Both the position numbers and the translations under genes were made by a program. This document shows, in pieces, positions 50,491 to 62,900 of a DNA stretch of 64,000 nt. The stretch spans positions 1,939,559 through 2,003,558 of the forward strand of contig PTFA01000158.1 of NCBI GenBank assembly GCA_003342895.1. Direction: 5' to 3'. Below the pieces are notes generated by a model. That model was given only the letters and a program-made list of their open reading frames with translations, was not told the origin of the DNA and did no database searches. Origin of the DNA: Casuarius casuarius (lineage: Eukaryota; Chordata; Aves; Casuariiformes; Casuariidae). Numbering within the stretch: the first letter of the stretch is position 1; each line of letters starts with the position of its first letter.

Positions 50491-52555
50491 CTGCAAGAAA
50501 CAAAGCATTCCATGCTGTGTGATTTGCAGATTGCCTGATAACACCCAGGGCTCCCATTCCTGACACTCGCTGACTTACCATACCATTGAGGTGTAAAACC
50601 TGAGCACAGTATTAGACAGTTGTGACTAAAATCGCAGCCATTTCATGCATCAATCCCTCTGCTCGCTGCCTTTTCAAGGGCTGTCTTTGGTGTTCATTGT
50701 ACATTGTTCCTCATGGAGCTGCTCATTAATCTCCCATTACATTTAAACCAATTTATTTAAGCCATAAAACAATAACCACATTCCCATTACTCACTCCCTC
50801 ATTGGTATTTACTGTTAAGCTGGAAGAGACATCTCTGATGTAAAAATCATATTTCTGTCTGAAGCATTTTCTTTTAACTTTGTACAAGTAACTATTAAGA
50901 TGACTAAGTCTGAAAAAGTAACAAGGGTAATCTTTTATTTCTCCCAGAGAATAGTTTGCCAGCTGTTTTGAGCTGCCTTAGCAGCACAAAGAAGCCAAAA
51001 CTGGTCCCCAGATGGAACCCAACCCATTTCCAGCAACACTAACTCACTAGTGTTCTTGCCTATCTTTTTTATAAATTCAAATGTCCTTCCATTGCTTGGC
51101 CTTACCTTTCCTTGTTTTGTGGCCTAATGCAATAGGAAGACAGAGGAATTACATTTTATCTAGGCTTCGACGTCACTCTACTGCTGAAGGCTCTAAAACA
51201 TTGTTCATATCAATACAAAAACACAGCTTTGGCTAACTTGTCCTCCGCTGGCCTTTTATTTTCAAGAGGCATTTGCTGAAAAATGGGCTTGACTCTCTGT
51301 TGTCACACATGCACACCGCTTCTGTGCAAAGGGAGCATGAAAAGCAACACTGTGCAAATGCTGGTAGCAGCCAGCACTGTGGACTAACATCGGTGAACAA
51401 ATAAGCTGTAAGTCAATGGAGAGTTGTGTTTAACTCCACCTAGATATATCAACAGAAGCACTTCACTTGACGCCAGTTTTTCTCAACAACCACAAAAGGA
51501 AAGTGACTTTAAAGAAAGATTTAAAAGAAAAAAGACTTCAATAAGCTCAGTAGCTGCTCTATACAGAATATTAGAAAACTTGCTTTGAACTGTATATCAT
51601 TACAACCCTGCTAAGTCATTGCAATCCTGCTCTATGTTTTAATTTTAACCTAACAGCTATATACTACGTTCACCAATTAGGTATTTTCAAGTACCCCAGG
51701 CCAGCTGATGTCATCCAGGTATTAAATACTTGGAGCACTGTTCATAACCACAGTAGCTATTACATCATTTAGATGCATTGGATAGCGTTCCTACTAGAGC
51801 TGTGAATGTTATGCTGTCTCCACCTGATACAAGGCAGATGAAAATCCTTTGGGCAAGGTTCCCCACTGAATTTCACTTTTTGTAGTAATTTTTAGGCTTG
51901 GTCCTGAGCCCACTGCAGTCAAAGAAAAGTTTCCAGATGCAGCAGAGTAAAGAATCAGATCCAGGCACATGTGCTAAATAGTATAAAATAAAGATCATAA
52001 GTATAAATGGTCTACAGGAGGTTCCAGGAGCTGCACAATGAGCCCAGTGTTGGGGCTGGCAGTATATGACAAGCAACAATTCAGAGCAATTTTTGTTCCC
52101 ATACTTCAAGAAATTTGTAACTTTTTTTGATATTTAAAGCAAAAAAAAATCCAAGGTTTTCAAAAACAGCCAGTTTCTCTCAAAATATTTATTTTAAAAG
52201 AAGTTTTGAGCTTGCAAGCTCCTAGAACTATTCATTTTCTTAGCCCAGAAATGATGCAGCCATCAAATCCTGCCAGCTGTCTGGCGGCCTGGTCTGGAAG
52301 GACCTCTTTCCTCGAAAAGGAAGATATGGATTTCTGCTCACATATAATCAAGTTAGGGCTACTAGACTAGATTTTTTTCAGCACTGTGGGGATGGACTTG
52401 TTCTCCTGCCCTAGTAGTGAATAAGCCACTTGAGTTTATGGCCTCATTTCCTGTTTTTACCATCTGCAGTAATTCCCTTTTGCACTCGACTGACCATTTG
52501 CATTGTCTGCTATCCCCAGGTCTAGTTGGGTTTACAAACAGCATTTACCACATAC
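50491..52555 (-). other. NOX4: NOX4 intron
   Basis: A 2.07 kb intron between phase-0 boundaries, with donor GTATG next to 52556 and acceptor TTGCAG next to 50490. I see no repeat or open frame worth noting apart from short A/T runs. Confidence 0.95.
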
Positions 52556-52624
52556 CTGTATTCCATCTGTTTGACTGAGGTACAGCTGGATGTTTATATA
52601 GTCTGGTCGATTCTCCTGCCAAAG
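52556..52624 (-). CDS. NOX4: NADPH oxidase 4, small coding exon
   Basis: A 69 bp exon of exactly 23 codons in phase 0 at both ends: LWQENRPDYINIQLYLSQTD followed by GIQ. The acceptor is TTCTCCCAG next to 52624 and the donor CAG|GTATG next to 52556. It matches about human residues 483-505, where the first residue is Phe instead of Leu. It lies in the NADPH-binding lobe. Skipping it would keep the reading frame but remove a core beta-strand. Confidence 0.96.
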
Positions 52625-53212
52625 CTGGGAGAATGATAAAAACAGCTAGTGAAATAATATCCTGTCTCTTAATGGAAGTGTAAGTCACTTGTGCCTACTA
52701 TCTTGATACACTTGGTTTTCAGCATCAGTGAAATAAGCTTTTTAATGAAGAAGATATACCTACATAGCACCCCTTTGTGCACTCCAGAATCTTTTTCACA
52801 TCCTGCTCTGTACAAAATATTATTTTATGAAGCTATGCTGCTCTTAAAATCCACCTGAAATTGTAAATCCCCCTCCCTTATCAGACTGTCTGCTAGCCAA
52901 ATGACTAAAGGTCACTCAGACTCCTTAACCTGCACATTCTTCTTCTGTCTGATAAGCTTAATGAATATGTGCCAAGACTACTGGTACACAGCAACTGTGC
53001 AATGAAATGCTGGTGAGAGGGATCCAAGCTGTCTTGTGCAGCTCCAAGCACAAGCAGAGTCTGGGTCAGTTGGCCCAGGCAGAGGTACTGCTGGATGCTG
53101 GAGCTAACTTGTTTCGAACAAGTCTGCCTCTTCTGTTGCATGCCAGTTCTATGGTGTGGACATACCCTGCATTCATTAAGCTGTTAGTATCCCTCTAAGC
53201 AACATCCATTAC
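52625..53212 (-). other. NOX4: NOX4 intron (short)
   Basis: The smallest complete intron in the window, 588 bp, with donor GTAATG next to 53213 and acceptor CTCCCAG next to 52624. A frame of 78 codons (52905-53141, - strand) lies inside it and shows no domain. Confidence 0.95.
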
Positions 53213-53321
53213 CTTGTTATGCAACATACAGAGCAAATCTGCAAACCAGCGGAAAGATTCAATGTCCCTGCACACCCAAATGAAGTAGAGTCTTCTGAGT
53301 TTGTAGCATTTCCAGCCGTCA
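53213..53321 (-). CDS. NOX4: NADPH oxidase 4, NADPH-domain exon
   Basis: A 109 bp exon: one base completing a leucine codon (CT|T), then 36 codons. It reads DGWKCYKLRRLYFIWVCRD, then IESFRWFADLLCMLHNK. The acceptor is CATTTTCAAG next to 53321 and the donor AAG|GTAATG next to 53213. LYFIWVCRD is the beta-strand and turn with the conserved W-x-CRD sequence of the NOX NADPH-binding lobe, at about human residues 447-482. Small differences from human (DGWKCYK for DDWKPYK) are the only changes I notice. Confidence 0.97.
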
Positions 53322-56300
53322 CTTGAAAATGAAATGTTTGAGGAATTAAAAATTACCATTTAAAAAGAAACATTAACTAAGATGCTTTATATTAATTAGT
53401 GGAAATATGAATTTCCATTAGAAGCCAACTGATAAGTCGGTTTTTCATCCTATAACACATCAGGACACTGAAATGACCAAAACACTCTATTAGGGTGATC
53501 CTGAGAATACTAAATCTCCAGCACAGAACCAACACCTTTCACAGATACTGTTTCCACATTAGAAATTTGTCAACTATATAAATGACTTGGGCTGAAAATA
53601 CAGATTCATGCATCATCATCAAACTTGTACTCCAAAGCAATTGTATTATGTCAATTCTGTATTAGGTTTATAAAATGGCCCATAAGAGGAAAATACCGAC
53701 AAACACAATAATGTTAGGACTAAATTCTACCATTATATGTGATAAACTCTGGTTTATTATAGTTAATACTGTAGTGGAATCACAAAGACTAAATCAAATA
53801 AGGGCTTCACTGTGTTAGGCAGTTGTGTGATATGTGATATATTACAGTCCTCAGAAAATGCTGGTGGGTGAAATGCTGTCATGGGCAAAATCTGGCATTT
53901 CATTTAGAAAAACATGACTCTCATGTCAGGTTTCTAATGCAAACAAACACAAGTATAGTAGAAAGGAAGGACTAGAACAAACTGAGTTAGAAAATAGAAA
54001 TGAAAAAAATCCTGCTGATTAATGAGTTCAAAAAAGCAAGAATATCCAGCAAGTCTTTTCTTAGGTGCCATTTTTTGGTTTTTTTTGTTGTTATTCTGAT
54101 CACTGAACAATTGTTTCCTCCTCTTCCTCCTAAAATAATTTTCAATTAGAAAATACCACTTCAAACTCCTGTCTCAGGAACCAATCCCAGCTGCAAAGCT
54201 TTATGATGCATCTCACTACATCCATTGTGCATGATTTCAAACTCTGTATCCAACATTGACATTGTGCTAATGGATCTATGTAACAGATGGCTCCAATGGC
54301 TGCCTTATCTCCATAACCTCCACTGTAAGCCTGAAGAGCCAGGATGGAGACACTCTCAGCAGCATGTAGGAGCTGAGAGTTCCTCGCCTTTGGCATGAAA
54401 TCCCCATAGACAGAAGAAAGGACCTTTAAGATTGTGAAGTACTGTGTCTTTCAGGTCCCGATTGCAGCTTCTGTATTTGTGTATTGTTGATCTGCAGAGT
54501 AGGATTTCCTCCATGTTTTTCTGATTGCTTATACAAACAGAAGCCCTTAGGAAGGGTCACAGTCTAATCAGATGGGATGAGACAACTATAAGCAGTAGCA
54601 AAAAAAGTAAGTGTCTTCCATCATAAAGAAAATGGAAGAAGAGAGACATGCAATGCATTTTGTATGGAACTGCTGCAGCTCAGTAACAGAACACCACTTT
54701 CAGTAATGAAACATTGCTAGAGATCAGCTGAACAAGGAGGCTGGAAAGAAAGACTTTGTGAAACAACTCAAGCATACATTTAAAACAGCACATCAGATAT
54801 ACATGCTTGGGTCTACCTCCAGGAGGATATGTTAGGCAATAAACATGCAGTCTCCCAGTACAACCAAATCCACATGTATACAACACTTCTTTCATGTTTT
54901 CAAATGTTACCACTGCGTATAACAGCCATTATTTACAGATACCTCTGCATGGAAGCCACTAGCTTTCTTTAATATATGTCATGATTTGTTAAAAGTAGGG
55001 CAGATTTGTCCAGCAGGTAAATGGAGGGAAGGAGAGGAGTAGGAACTAAACTGTGTTCATACAACAGGAATACAGTTGAGCAAGAAACAAATGACTTTCA
55101 GTGTAAATTGTGTTCTGATCTCCTTCAGGAACTGTATGTCCTTGAAAAAACAGGATTTTCCCGCTGTTCTACTATGCTGGCATCATAAGACAGTTTGCAT
55201 TTTCACACCTGCCAATTTCAGTTTCTAAGCCAGGGCAAAAACAACAGGCAGATCATCCAGTAAACCAGTGCTTTGTTGTAGACATTTCTAAACATTGAGA
55301 AGCAAAGCAGGCTAAGACCATTGCTTTTCCCCATGTATAATATTATAGTGCAGAAAGTAAGATTTGCTACAAAACCAGGTTATAGGATTGACTGTTTGGA
55401 AGCCAATTTATAGCTTTATCCAGATAAATGGATCCCATTTATCTGAAGTTGAAAAAGTTTTTGGACATTAAGCTTCTAGGCAATGTCTGTGCAAGTTCTT
55501 ACTGCCTCTAATAACACACTGATAAAGGCAGCCATCTCATTATCTGTTGTTGGTCCATTGTTATGATATGTGACATTTTTGCTAAACACATTCAAGGATA
55601 ATCCATCATGAGGAAAATGGTCAGCTTATCCATCCACATCCCAGGCTTTTGGCAAAAATGTACTTGTGTTTCACATTCTCTCTCTGAGAGGATGATCAAT
55701 ACACTTTCAGGAAAAGAAAAAGGCAGTCCAGGATGGTCTTTGTGGGTTGCACCATGAGACAGGTGGGGCAGATACAAAGAAGCATGATTTTCAGAAGTGC
55801 TCAGCACTGCCTGGTCTAGCCCAGATGAAGGACATGCATAGCACCTAAAAATGAGGCTTTAATATCACTTTGGAGTTAGAGCAGGCCATTGGCATGTTCT
55901 TCTTAGAACAAAGGCTTCAGTTGCACATTGTAAAACCCTCCCAAAGTCAGTCAGCCCTTAAACAGGAAGGCTCACTGTTTTGGTTGGCTATTTATACAGT
56001 GTCTATAAAATTGGGGTGCTTAACCTGTGACTGGAGCTCTTAGCCAGTACTCCAACAGAAAAAATCAATTGCAATCATAAAAGCAACCCTACTTCATAGG
56101 ATGTAGGATGTGGTGGGAATCATGCTGCCTGAGTGACAGAGAAATGAGAAATCAAAGTTTTGGTCCAAATGGAATTTCAAAGACTTTAAATTAAAACAAA
56201 AAAAAGGAAAAAAAAGGAAAAAGAAGAGAGACACCTAAAATTTTAACTTTTCAAATAGAGTTAAACATCCAAACCTTACCTGAATCCAAGCCAAACCCTT

Positions 56301-56792
56301 TAAAACCCAAATCCAAGCCTCTTACTTTAAAATCCTAAGCGTACACATTTACAAAAGTCAAATGGAACAGCAGAGTTGGCCTGCATTTCCAGCAGAAAGA
56401 CTGTCACAGCTTCCTGACTCTAAAAAACCCTGCTATCGTGGTCCATAGCCTTGTCTAAACAGCGACTAGGGGAACAAATCTAGCCGGAGGGTCAGTGACC
56501 ATAAACAAACATTTACAATAGACTAGGCTGGTAGCATCATATAAAGGCTAGTGATGTGACGGATGCCTCTGTCCCAGCTGATGTGCCTTACTGGCACAAC
56601 TCTGCCAGAACTCTTTGGGGATAAATAACCTGTATGAGATGTTTTAGGCTCTCTCATCCGTCTACCTCACTTCAAGGAAGCATTCATTTATGCTACACTA
56701 ATAGAAGTTTTGAACACCTCTGAAGGTGTTTGAGATGCACTACTACGGCAGTTTGGGAGGGAAGTGGCTCTAAATGGCTTAAGCTCACTTAC
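53322..56792 (-). other. NOX4: NOX4 intron
   Basis: A 3.47 kb intron with donor GTAAGTG next to 56793 and acceptor TTTTCAAG next to 53322. It holds A/T-rich unique sequence and a polypurine tract near its 5' end (56198-56231). No repeat of known family was recognised with confidence. Confidence 0.94.
56198..56231 (+). repeat. Polypurine (A/G) tract
   Basis: 34 bases of pure purine on the + strand: A-runs interrupted by GG, then AAGAAGAGAGA. It is a simple low-complexity tract in a NOX4 intron and could form triplex-type DNA. Confidence 0.8.
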
Positions 56793-56912
56793 AGCAGTGT
56801 GTTGAGTACTGATGCGAATGGTGTAACTCCAATACCTCCAGCCACGCAGAGGCTGACCTCATAGTTCAGGGATTCCTCGAAGGGACTTCCAAAAGGTCCA
56901 TCCACATACAAT
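56793..56912 (-). CDS. NOX4: NADPH oxidase 4, NADPH-binding GGIGVTPF exon
   Basis: A 120 bp exon: one base completing a codon, 39 codons, then CT of the next codon. It encodes LYVDGPFGSPFEESLNYEV followed by SLCVAGGIGVTPFASVLNTL. GPFGS and AGGIGVTPF are the signature loops that bind the NADPH pyrophosphate and contact FAD in the NOX/ferroxidase reductase family. The acceptor TTCCTGCAG lies next to 56912 and the donor CT|GTAAGTG next to 56793. It corresponds to about human residues 407-446. This is the most upstream NOX4 exon found in the window. Confidence 0.97.
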
Positions 56913-59900
56913 CTGCAGGAAGAACAAAAAGAAGACTTTTAGAGAAAGCTCTCTCAAGAAACTGTTTCAATTTTTTATTACTTTTGGGATGCAGAATATG
57001 AAAACCTTTTTCCAGGGAAGCTTTATGTGGATCAAGACTGCAGCAAGAAACCAATGCCCAGGTGGGAAGAAAAGTTATCAGTTATATAAAATCTCTTGGC
57101 AGACTTCAGGATTAGACAGACAATTTTTTAGTCAAACAAGTGGAGAGGGCTAAACCAACTGCCCTTCACATGTGGTACTAGAGGGCAAAGTGCTACATTA
57201 AAGACAATGACAACTTGGCTGGTCATAAACAGGAAGACAAAGAGTTTGGCTAATCCTGCCCAGGAGGCTCCATCTCTTGAACATTGGACAGAGCTGAGAT
57301 GAACAAAGGGGTACAAAAATCTATTCTTCCTGGTTTCCCATAATACTTTCCAAGGGACTCCAGGGAATAGAGGAGAGCTGATACAAATCTGTCCTGCAGT
57401 GAGAAAGAGGAGCAACTTAGTATCTATTCACTTCTTTGCTTCATGTCCAGAGCCAGCCTTAGCATTGACATCACTTAGATCTCCAGTACAATGAGGCAGC
57501 TTCTCTCACCTCTTCTGGTAAGGCATGGTGCTGTACTGGGAATATAAATGGTTTCAGTGTCATCAGTGACAGGCAGGAGATGAAGATTACTATGAAGGCT
57601 ACAGCTCATACATGACTGTATGTACAGTCGTACTGACTGTATGGTCTTAGGCACTGCAACTGTCTCCAGGTAGGTACTTCAACAGCACATGGCTGTATCC
57701 TTCCTATTGCAGCTGGGGCTGCAATGCAGAGCTGCTTGGGAATGTGGTCTCTCCCGATCATATCGCGTATCTGAAGAGGGGAAAGATCATTGTGTTGCAT
57801 CCCTTTGACTTATCCCTCTCATTCTTATGACAGTTTCGCCTATCTGTTTTTAAAGATTATTTAGTGACTAGGAGACTGAATCTCATTTCTAACCCACTTT
57901 GAATATTACAGTTTGCCTGAAAGTCAGTTGATGACAATTTGAAAAGGCCTTCAGACACCTTCACAGATTTGACCTCCATGTCTTTGCTACACTGCTGAAA
58001 GTCTGACCAAGATCATCAATAGATAGCTCAAAACTTATGGACCATAATTTTTCTAATAAGATCCATATAACCCCCTATTCTACCTATGGAATACTAACTG
58101 CATTTGTCATTTCACCTTTATACAGTACTATGAATAGAACTTGAATAGAAAATTTCATCAAGATCCATTCTCTGTAGGATTGGTTCACTGAATTACCACA
58201 TTTTAGGTAACTAATGAATGCATCAGAGTGTGGTGAGACCAGCACTGTGTTCAGCTGTCTCTGGTTGCCCAGCTCAATGACTAAGTATTTGCTCACAGCT
58301 AGGCTGACTGAGATCAACCTTTGGCACAACTCCAGAGAAAAGCTCCAACATACATATTTATATACACACACATACTAGTATAATTATGCAACTAAGCTAG
58401 GCATGCTGTATGTCTGGTAAGGCAAAAGCTTCTCCTTTATATCATCAGTCAGAAAATTAAAGGCAGAAGAGATGTGTCTTTTCCCAGACAAAGTCTTCCA
58501 ACACTCATCTGACTCTTTCCTGTTGAGGGCTGGCTCTTAGCCATGATGTAAGATCCCATTGCTTTTACTTCTGTGGTCTGACCCTTGGCACCTTACCACA
58601 CAAGACAACATCTTATCTGGGTATCTTTGGTGAACATGGTCCTTTCTGGGAAAATTCTTCCAGACCTCTGCTGTTGCTGATATCTTGATGCCTCATATGC
58701 CAGACTCCTTCTTCTACAGTGCCTTATCAAAAAATGGATAAGCACCTACTTTCTGAGGGGTCTGGAGGCAAACAGGCTGATCCCTAAGTATGCCCTACCT
58801 TAAAACTCCTTTCTTGGATCTTGCTGTCCCACCTGGAGAGAGAAGGAGAAGACACTGGGCCATCCACATTCCTCACCAGAAAGCAATAGGAGGTCTGGCA
58901 GTGTAAGTTTTTAAATAGCTAAAATTAATCACTAAAATTCACAACCAATCAATCTGCAACCTGAATATGTTTATTCTTTTTTCTGCCTTTATATCCTGAA
59001 GTCACTACAGTATTCCACAAATGTCCTCTTGGAGAATCTCAGGCCTTTTCAATGTCAGGTATGTTAGTATCAACATAATGAGAATACCAGAAAAATAATT
59101 TTTTTACTTAGAGGCACTTTCTTTTGCAAAGTGGGACCAAGAAAAACTAAACTGGACATGTGCACACAGCTCATATAAATGAAAGAACTTTAAGAGTCTT
59201 TTCATGAAACGTTTTTTGTTACATAACACTTTCTTCCCCATTTGCTTAACAAGTGTTTATTTTCCACTAATGAAATGAAACCACTTCTGAAGCGGAGTGC
59301 AGCACCAGCTGCTTTAAGAGAGCATGTCACCACTGCCCTAATGTTTGATTGAGGAGGTAAAAAACTATCTCTTGTTTAAATGAATCAGCAGGGTCAATGT
59401 AGAGAAGCAGGCCATTTTTCAAAAAGGAATCTGGTCCAGGGACATTTTGAGACAAGCTCACAAATGTTATGGGTCTAAGGTGCATGTCTCAACAGAGATT
59501 TAATTTTGGGATACCAATACAGCAAAAAAGAAAAAAGCTGTACTGGATCACCAAGGTCAGCAGCTGAAGTCTACTGTCAGTCCTTGAATATCTCTCCTGC
59601 ATGTGTTACCCTAACCAGATCCTGCCTAGGTGGTGAAATCTGGCAGAATCACTCCTAAAGGTATTAACAGCATAAGCACAGGCCTGAGGGAAATTCTTCG
59701 CATTTCGCACAAGCAGCTAACTTTGATCTGGATATACAGACTCAAAGCCAACATTTGGGGTGAAACAACAAAAGCAAACAAAACAAATGTAAACCAGCAA
59801 AGCAGATTTTCCAGAAATGACCACAGCTGATCTGACAGTAGTCTTATACTGTGCGGGAGCCACTCAGCAGACCTTTACTTAAGTCTGCTGTGGAGCTGAT

Positions 59901-62900
59901 TGCTTGAGGACTATCTGAATTGTGATTTTGCAAGAGACTAAGCAATTCCTGGAGAGTCTTATTGCCATTGAATAACACTGATGTGATCAGGGGTTGTAAC
60001 ATGCAAAACTGGATCTGGTCACTGCAAACCAGTCAAGCACGTGCATAACTCCATGGCAGAAAAACAAGAAACTAGCTTCAATTAAATATGTACTTTGGTC
60101 AGACTGCTCCAGTTTGTGGTCTGTTAGCCAGATTTGGCCTGCAAAACGCTTCTATCTGCCCACTGCTTCTTCCTCCGAGGGGGTGAGGAGTGGTTTTTTG
60201 GACAGCAAATATAGTCAGAACAGCCAAGTGCCTCCTGCTATGCCTGCATGTGGCCCAGCACAGAACAGCCAGAAGTCACTGCATCCAAGTATAAGAAAGA
60301 GAAATGGGGAAAAAGCTAGAGGGATATTGCTACTGCATTAACCCACTCTGCAAGACTGCCTGAAAAGACTGATTCCAAGGTTAACATGATCTGCCCGGAG
60401 GATTTTGCTGAATATATAACATACGATATTAGTCCCAGTTTACTATGGGGATACTTTATAACTAAAAGAAATGTGGTTCTGATACGCTATTGGAGATCGT
60501 CAGTTAGGAATTGATCCTTTTATTCAAGTCAGTGGGAAAAAAGTCTCCTGGTGCCATATAAAATAGAACAGTGACAAAGAGAAGAATGATTCAAACATTG
60601 ACTTGCACCGAGATTATGCAAGTTGCACTCCCTGTCAACATATTCCTCCTTTTATTTGTTAGTAATGAGAAGTTTTGCATAAAAGTTCATTATTGCAAAT
60701 GAAATCTTACAGTGTTTGATAATAAGGCAGGCAAGCCAACAGGGGCAAGGTAGCTTTTTTTTTTCTTGAGTGTTGTCCCAGATATATCACACTACCATAC
60801 TATTCACTCCCAGCCCCCAGCTTTAATTTAATTAAAATGAAGGAAGGGAATGAAATTTTAGTAAAAGTTTAGAAATTTCCCCTTCAGGCAAACCAATTCA
60901 AGTAAAGCATTCTTTTCAGTTCATTTCCAGTCTTAAGGGTGCTCTCAATTATTCTGGCATAATTTCTCAGCTCACAAACAGAAAAAAGCTCCTCAAAACA
61001 GAATATATCACAAAAAAACAGAAGAGTACGCTATTAAAAACATCTTCTAGATATCTGGTTTACATATTTTTTTTCTATGTAAAGCACATACAGTTTACAA
61101 CACAGCTATGCAGAAATACCCCGGCAAGCATCAGGAAAGCTTGTTATAGTACTGGGCAGTAAAACGGCACAGGCATAGGGCTGTCCCTAAGCCAACTAAC
61201 AGTCTCATGGCTGGAGGCAGCTTTCAAGACCCATGTTACTATTTTCCATAAGGAACTGCATAGTAATATGTAGAGATACCTGCCCACACCTCTGCTAGAC
61301 TGGGATCTCAGTGCCATGATTTACTGCAGTATGTAGGTGCTCTTAGAAGTTTAATGTGTATTTTGTACTCCACAACTGTAAATGCTGATATTACCTCTCA
61401 GCTCTTTTTGTGGTTCTTAGGGAGCTACTGTGAGACATTATCAGGGATATTACTGGAATAACAGATGGATAGGGGAGTTAATGCAAGACCTTATAGGAAA
61501 TTTTAATTTAAAAAGTATCAGCATTTGTAAGCTGAACAAAATGGTTGGGTGCTAAACACTGGATAAAACACAGAAAGTGAAATCCCAATCCTGCTGAAGT
61601 CTGTGGCTAAACTCGTACCAACATCAACAGAGTAAGGATTTCACCCAGCAATATGAGATTTGATATCCTTGGAGCAGGATTCAGTTTGTTATTAACACCT
61701 AAATGTTGGTATCTTCATGTGAGCATGCTGAATAAGCCCCCATAATAGTCAATGGAGATGTAGGCAATACAATCAGTGGGGCCTAGAGAGAGATTCAAGA
61801 TATGATTAACGGCTCTCTATGTCTACTGACTGTATTAACTCAATTCAGTAGGACCTTAGAGACCTGTGTCCCTCTGGAATGGCAGCTGAAGGCAAGCAGA
61901 ACTAAAATGGCACTAGACACCTAGCCTGAGGCAACTAGATCTCCACTGAGATAATCATAGCTTAGATTCACACACAGACACCTACATTTAGATATCTTCG
62001 ACTGCAGATGAATCCCACCCTTGACTCCCTATGAAGAGCCTGTGTCATTGACTTGAACAGGTTTTGGATAAAAGTCCCCCCAAAATATAAATAAAAACAA
62101 GTAAACAAACCCTGTCTTACATCTGTCCTTCTCTTTAGCTTGTCCTACCAAAACCTCAGCTCAGCCCTGTAATGATGGATACGGTCTGAGAACTCTAAGG
62201 AACCAAGCTTCAGGTGGCTGACACTGTCTCCTTATGCTCTTCTGCCCTGTATGTCCTCTCACTTCTCATTCACCAGAGAGATGCCATCACTTCCCTCTGA
62301 TAACCCACAGTGCCGGCCTCCACCTCCACATGATAAATATTCAAACAAGGACCTTCACGTTCCTCCCACACTACCCTTCATGCCTGAGAGGAATTATCTG
62401 TAAACATATGCAGAGCTATTTCATTATCTCCCTCCAAATTCCTTCTTAAGATTCCTTTTTCCTGTAATATCTAAAAAACAATAAACCAAAGGCTGACAAC
62501 AGTTCAGCTGCTGCTATGCTTCCCATAGCTCAGTCATATGATGGCCCAGTACTGTCTCACTGTTCTCTGAACTTTTCTGTCAGACTATATTCATCTATTG
62601 TCTCCTGTTCTTCAAGTTTAAGTTGATTTGGTTGGGACAGTCTCTCTGCTGTGTGACTGTGTGTATCAGAATAGCTTCCTGATTCATGACTGGCTCTTCA
62701 GGTCACCTTGACAATATAGATAAATATTGGAAACCACACAATTCTGAAACTTATATGTAAATCTTACATATGCTAGGTTTATAGAAAGCAAAAACCAACT
62801 GAGAAGAGTTACAATACACAGTATTGTAGGCTCAGTGAAGGCACAAAGCCCAGTATTTACAGACTGCTTCAATAAGAATCAAATTACAGCAAATTATATG

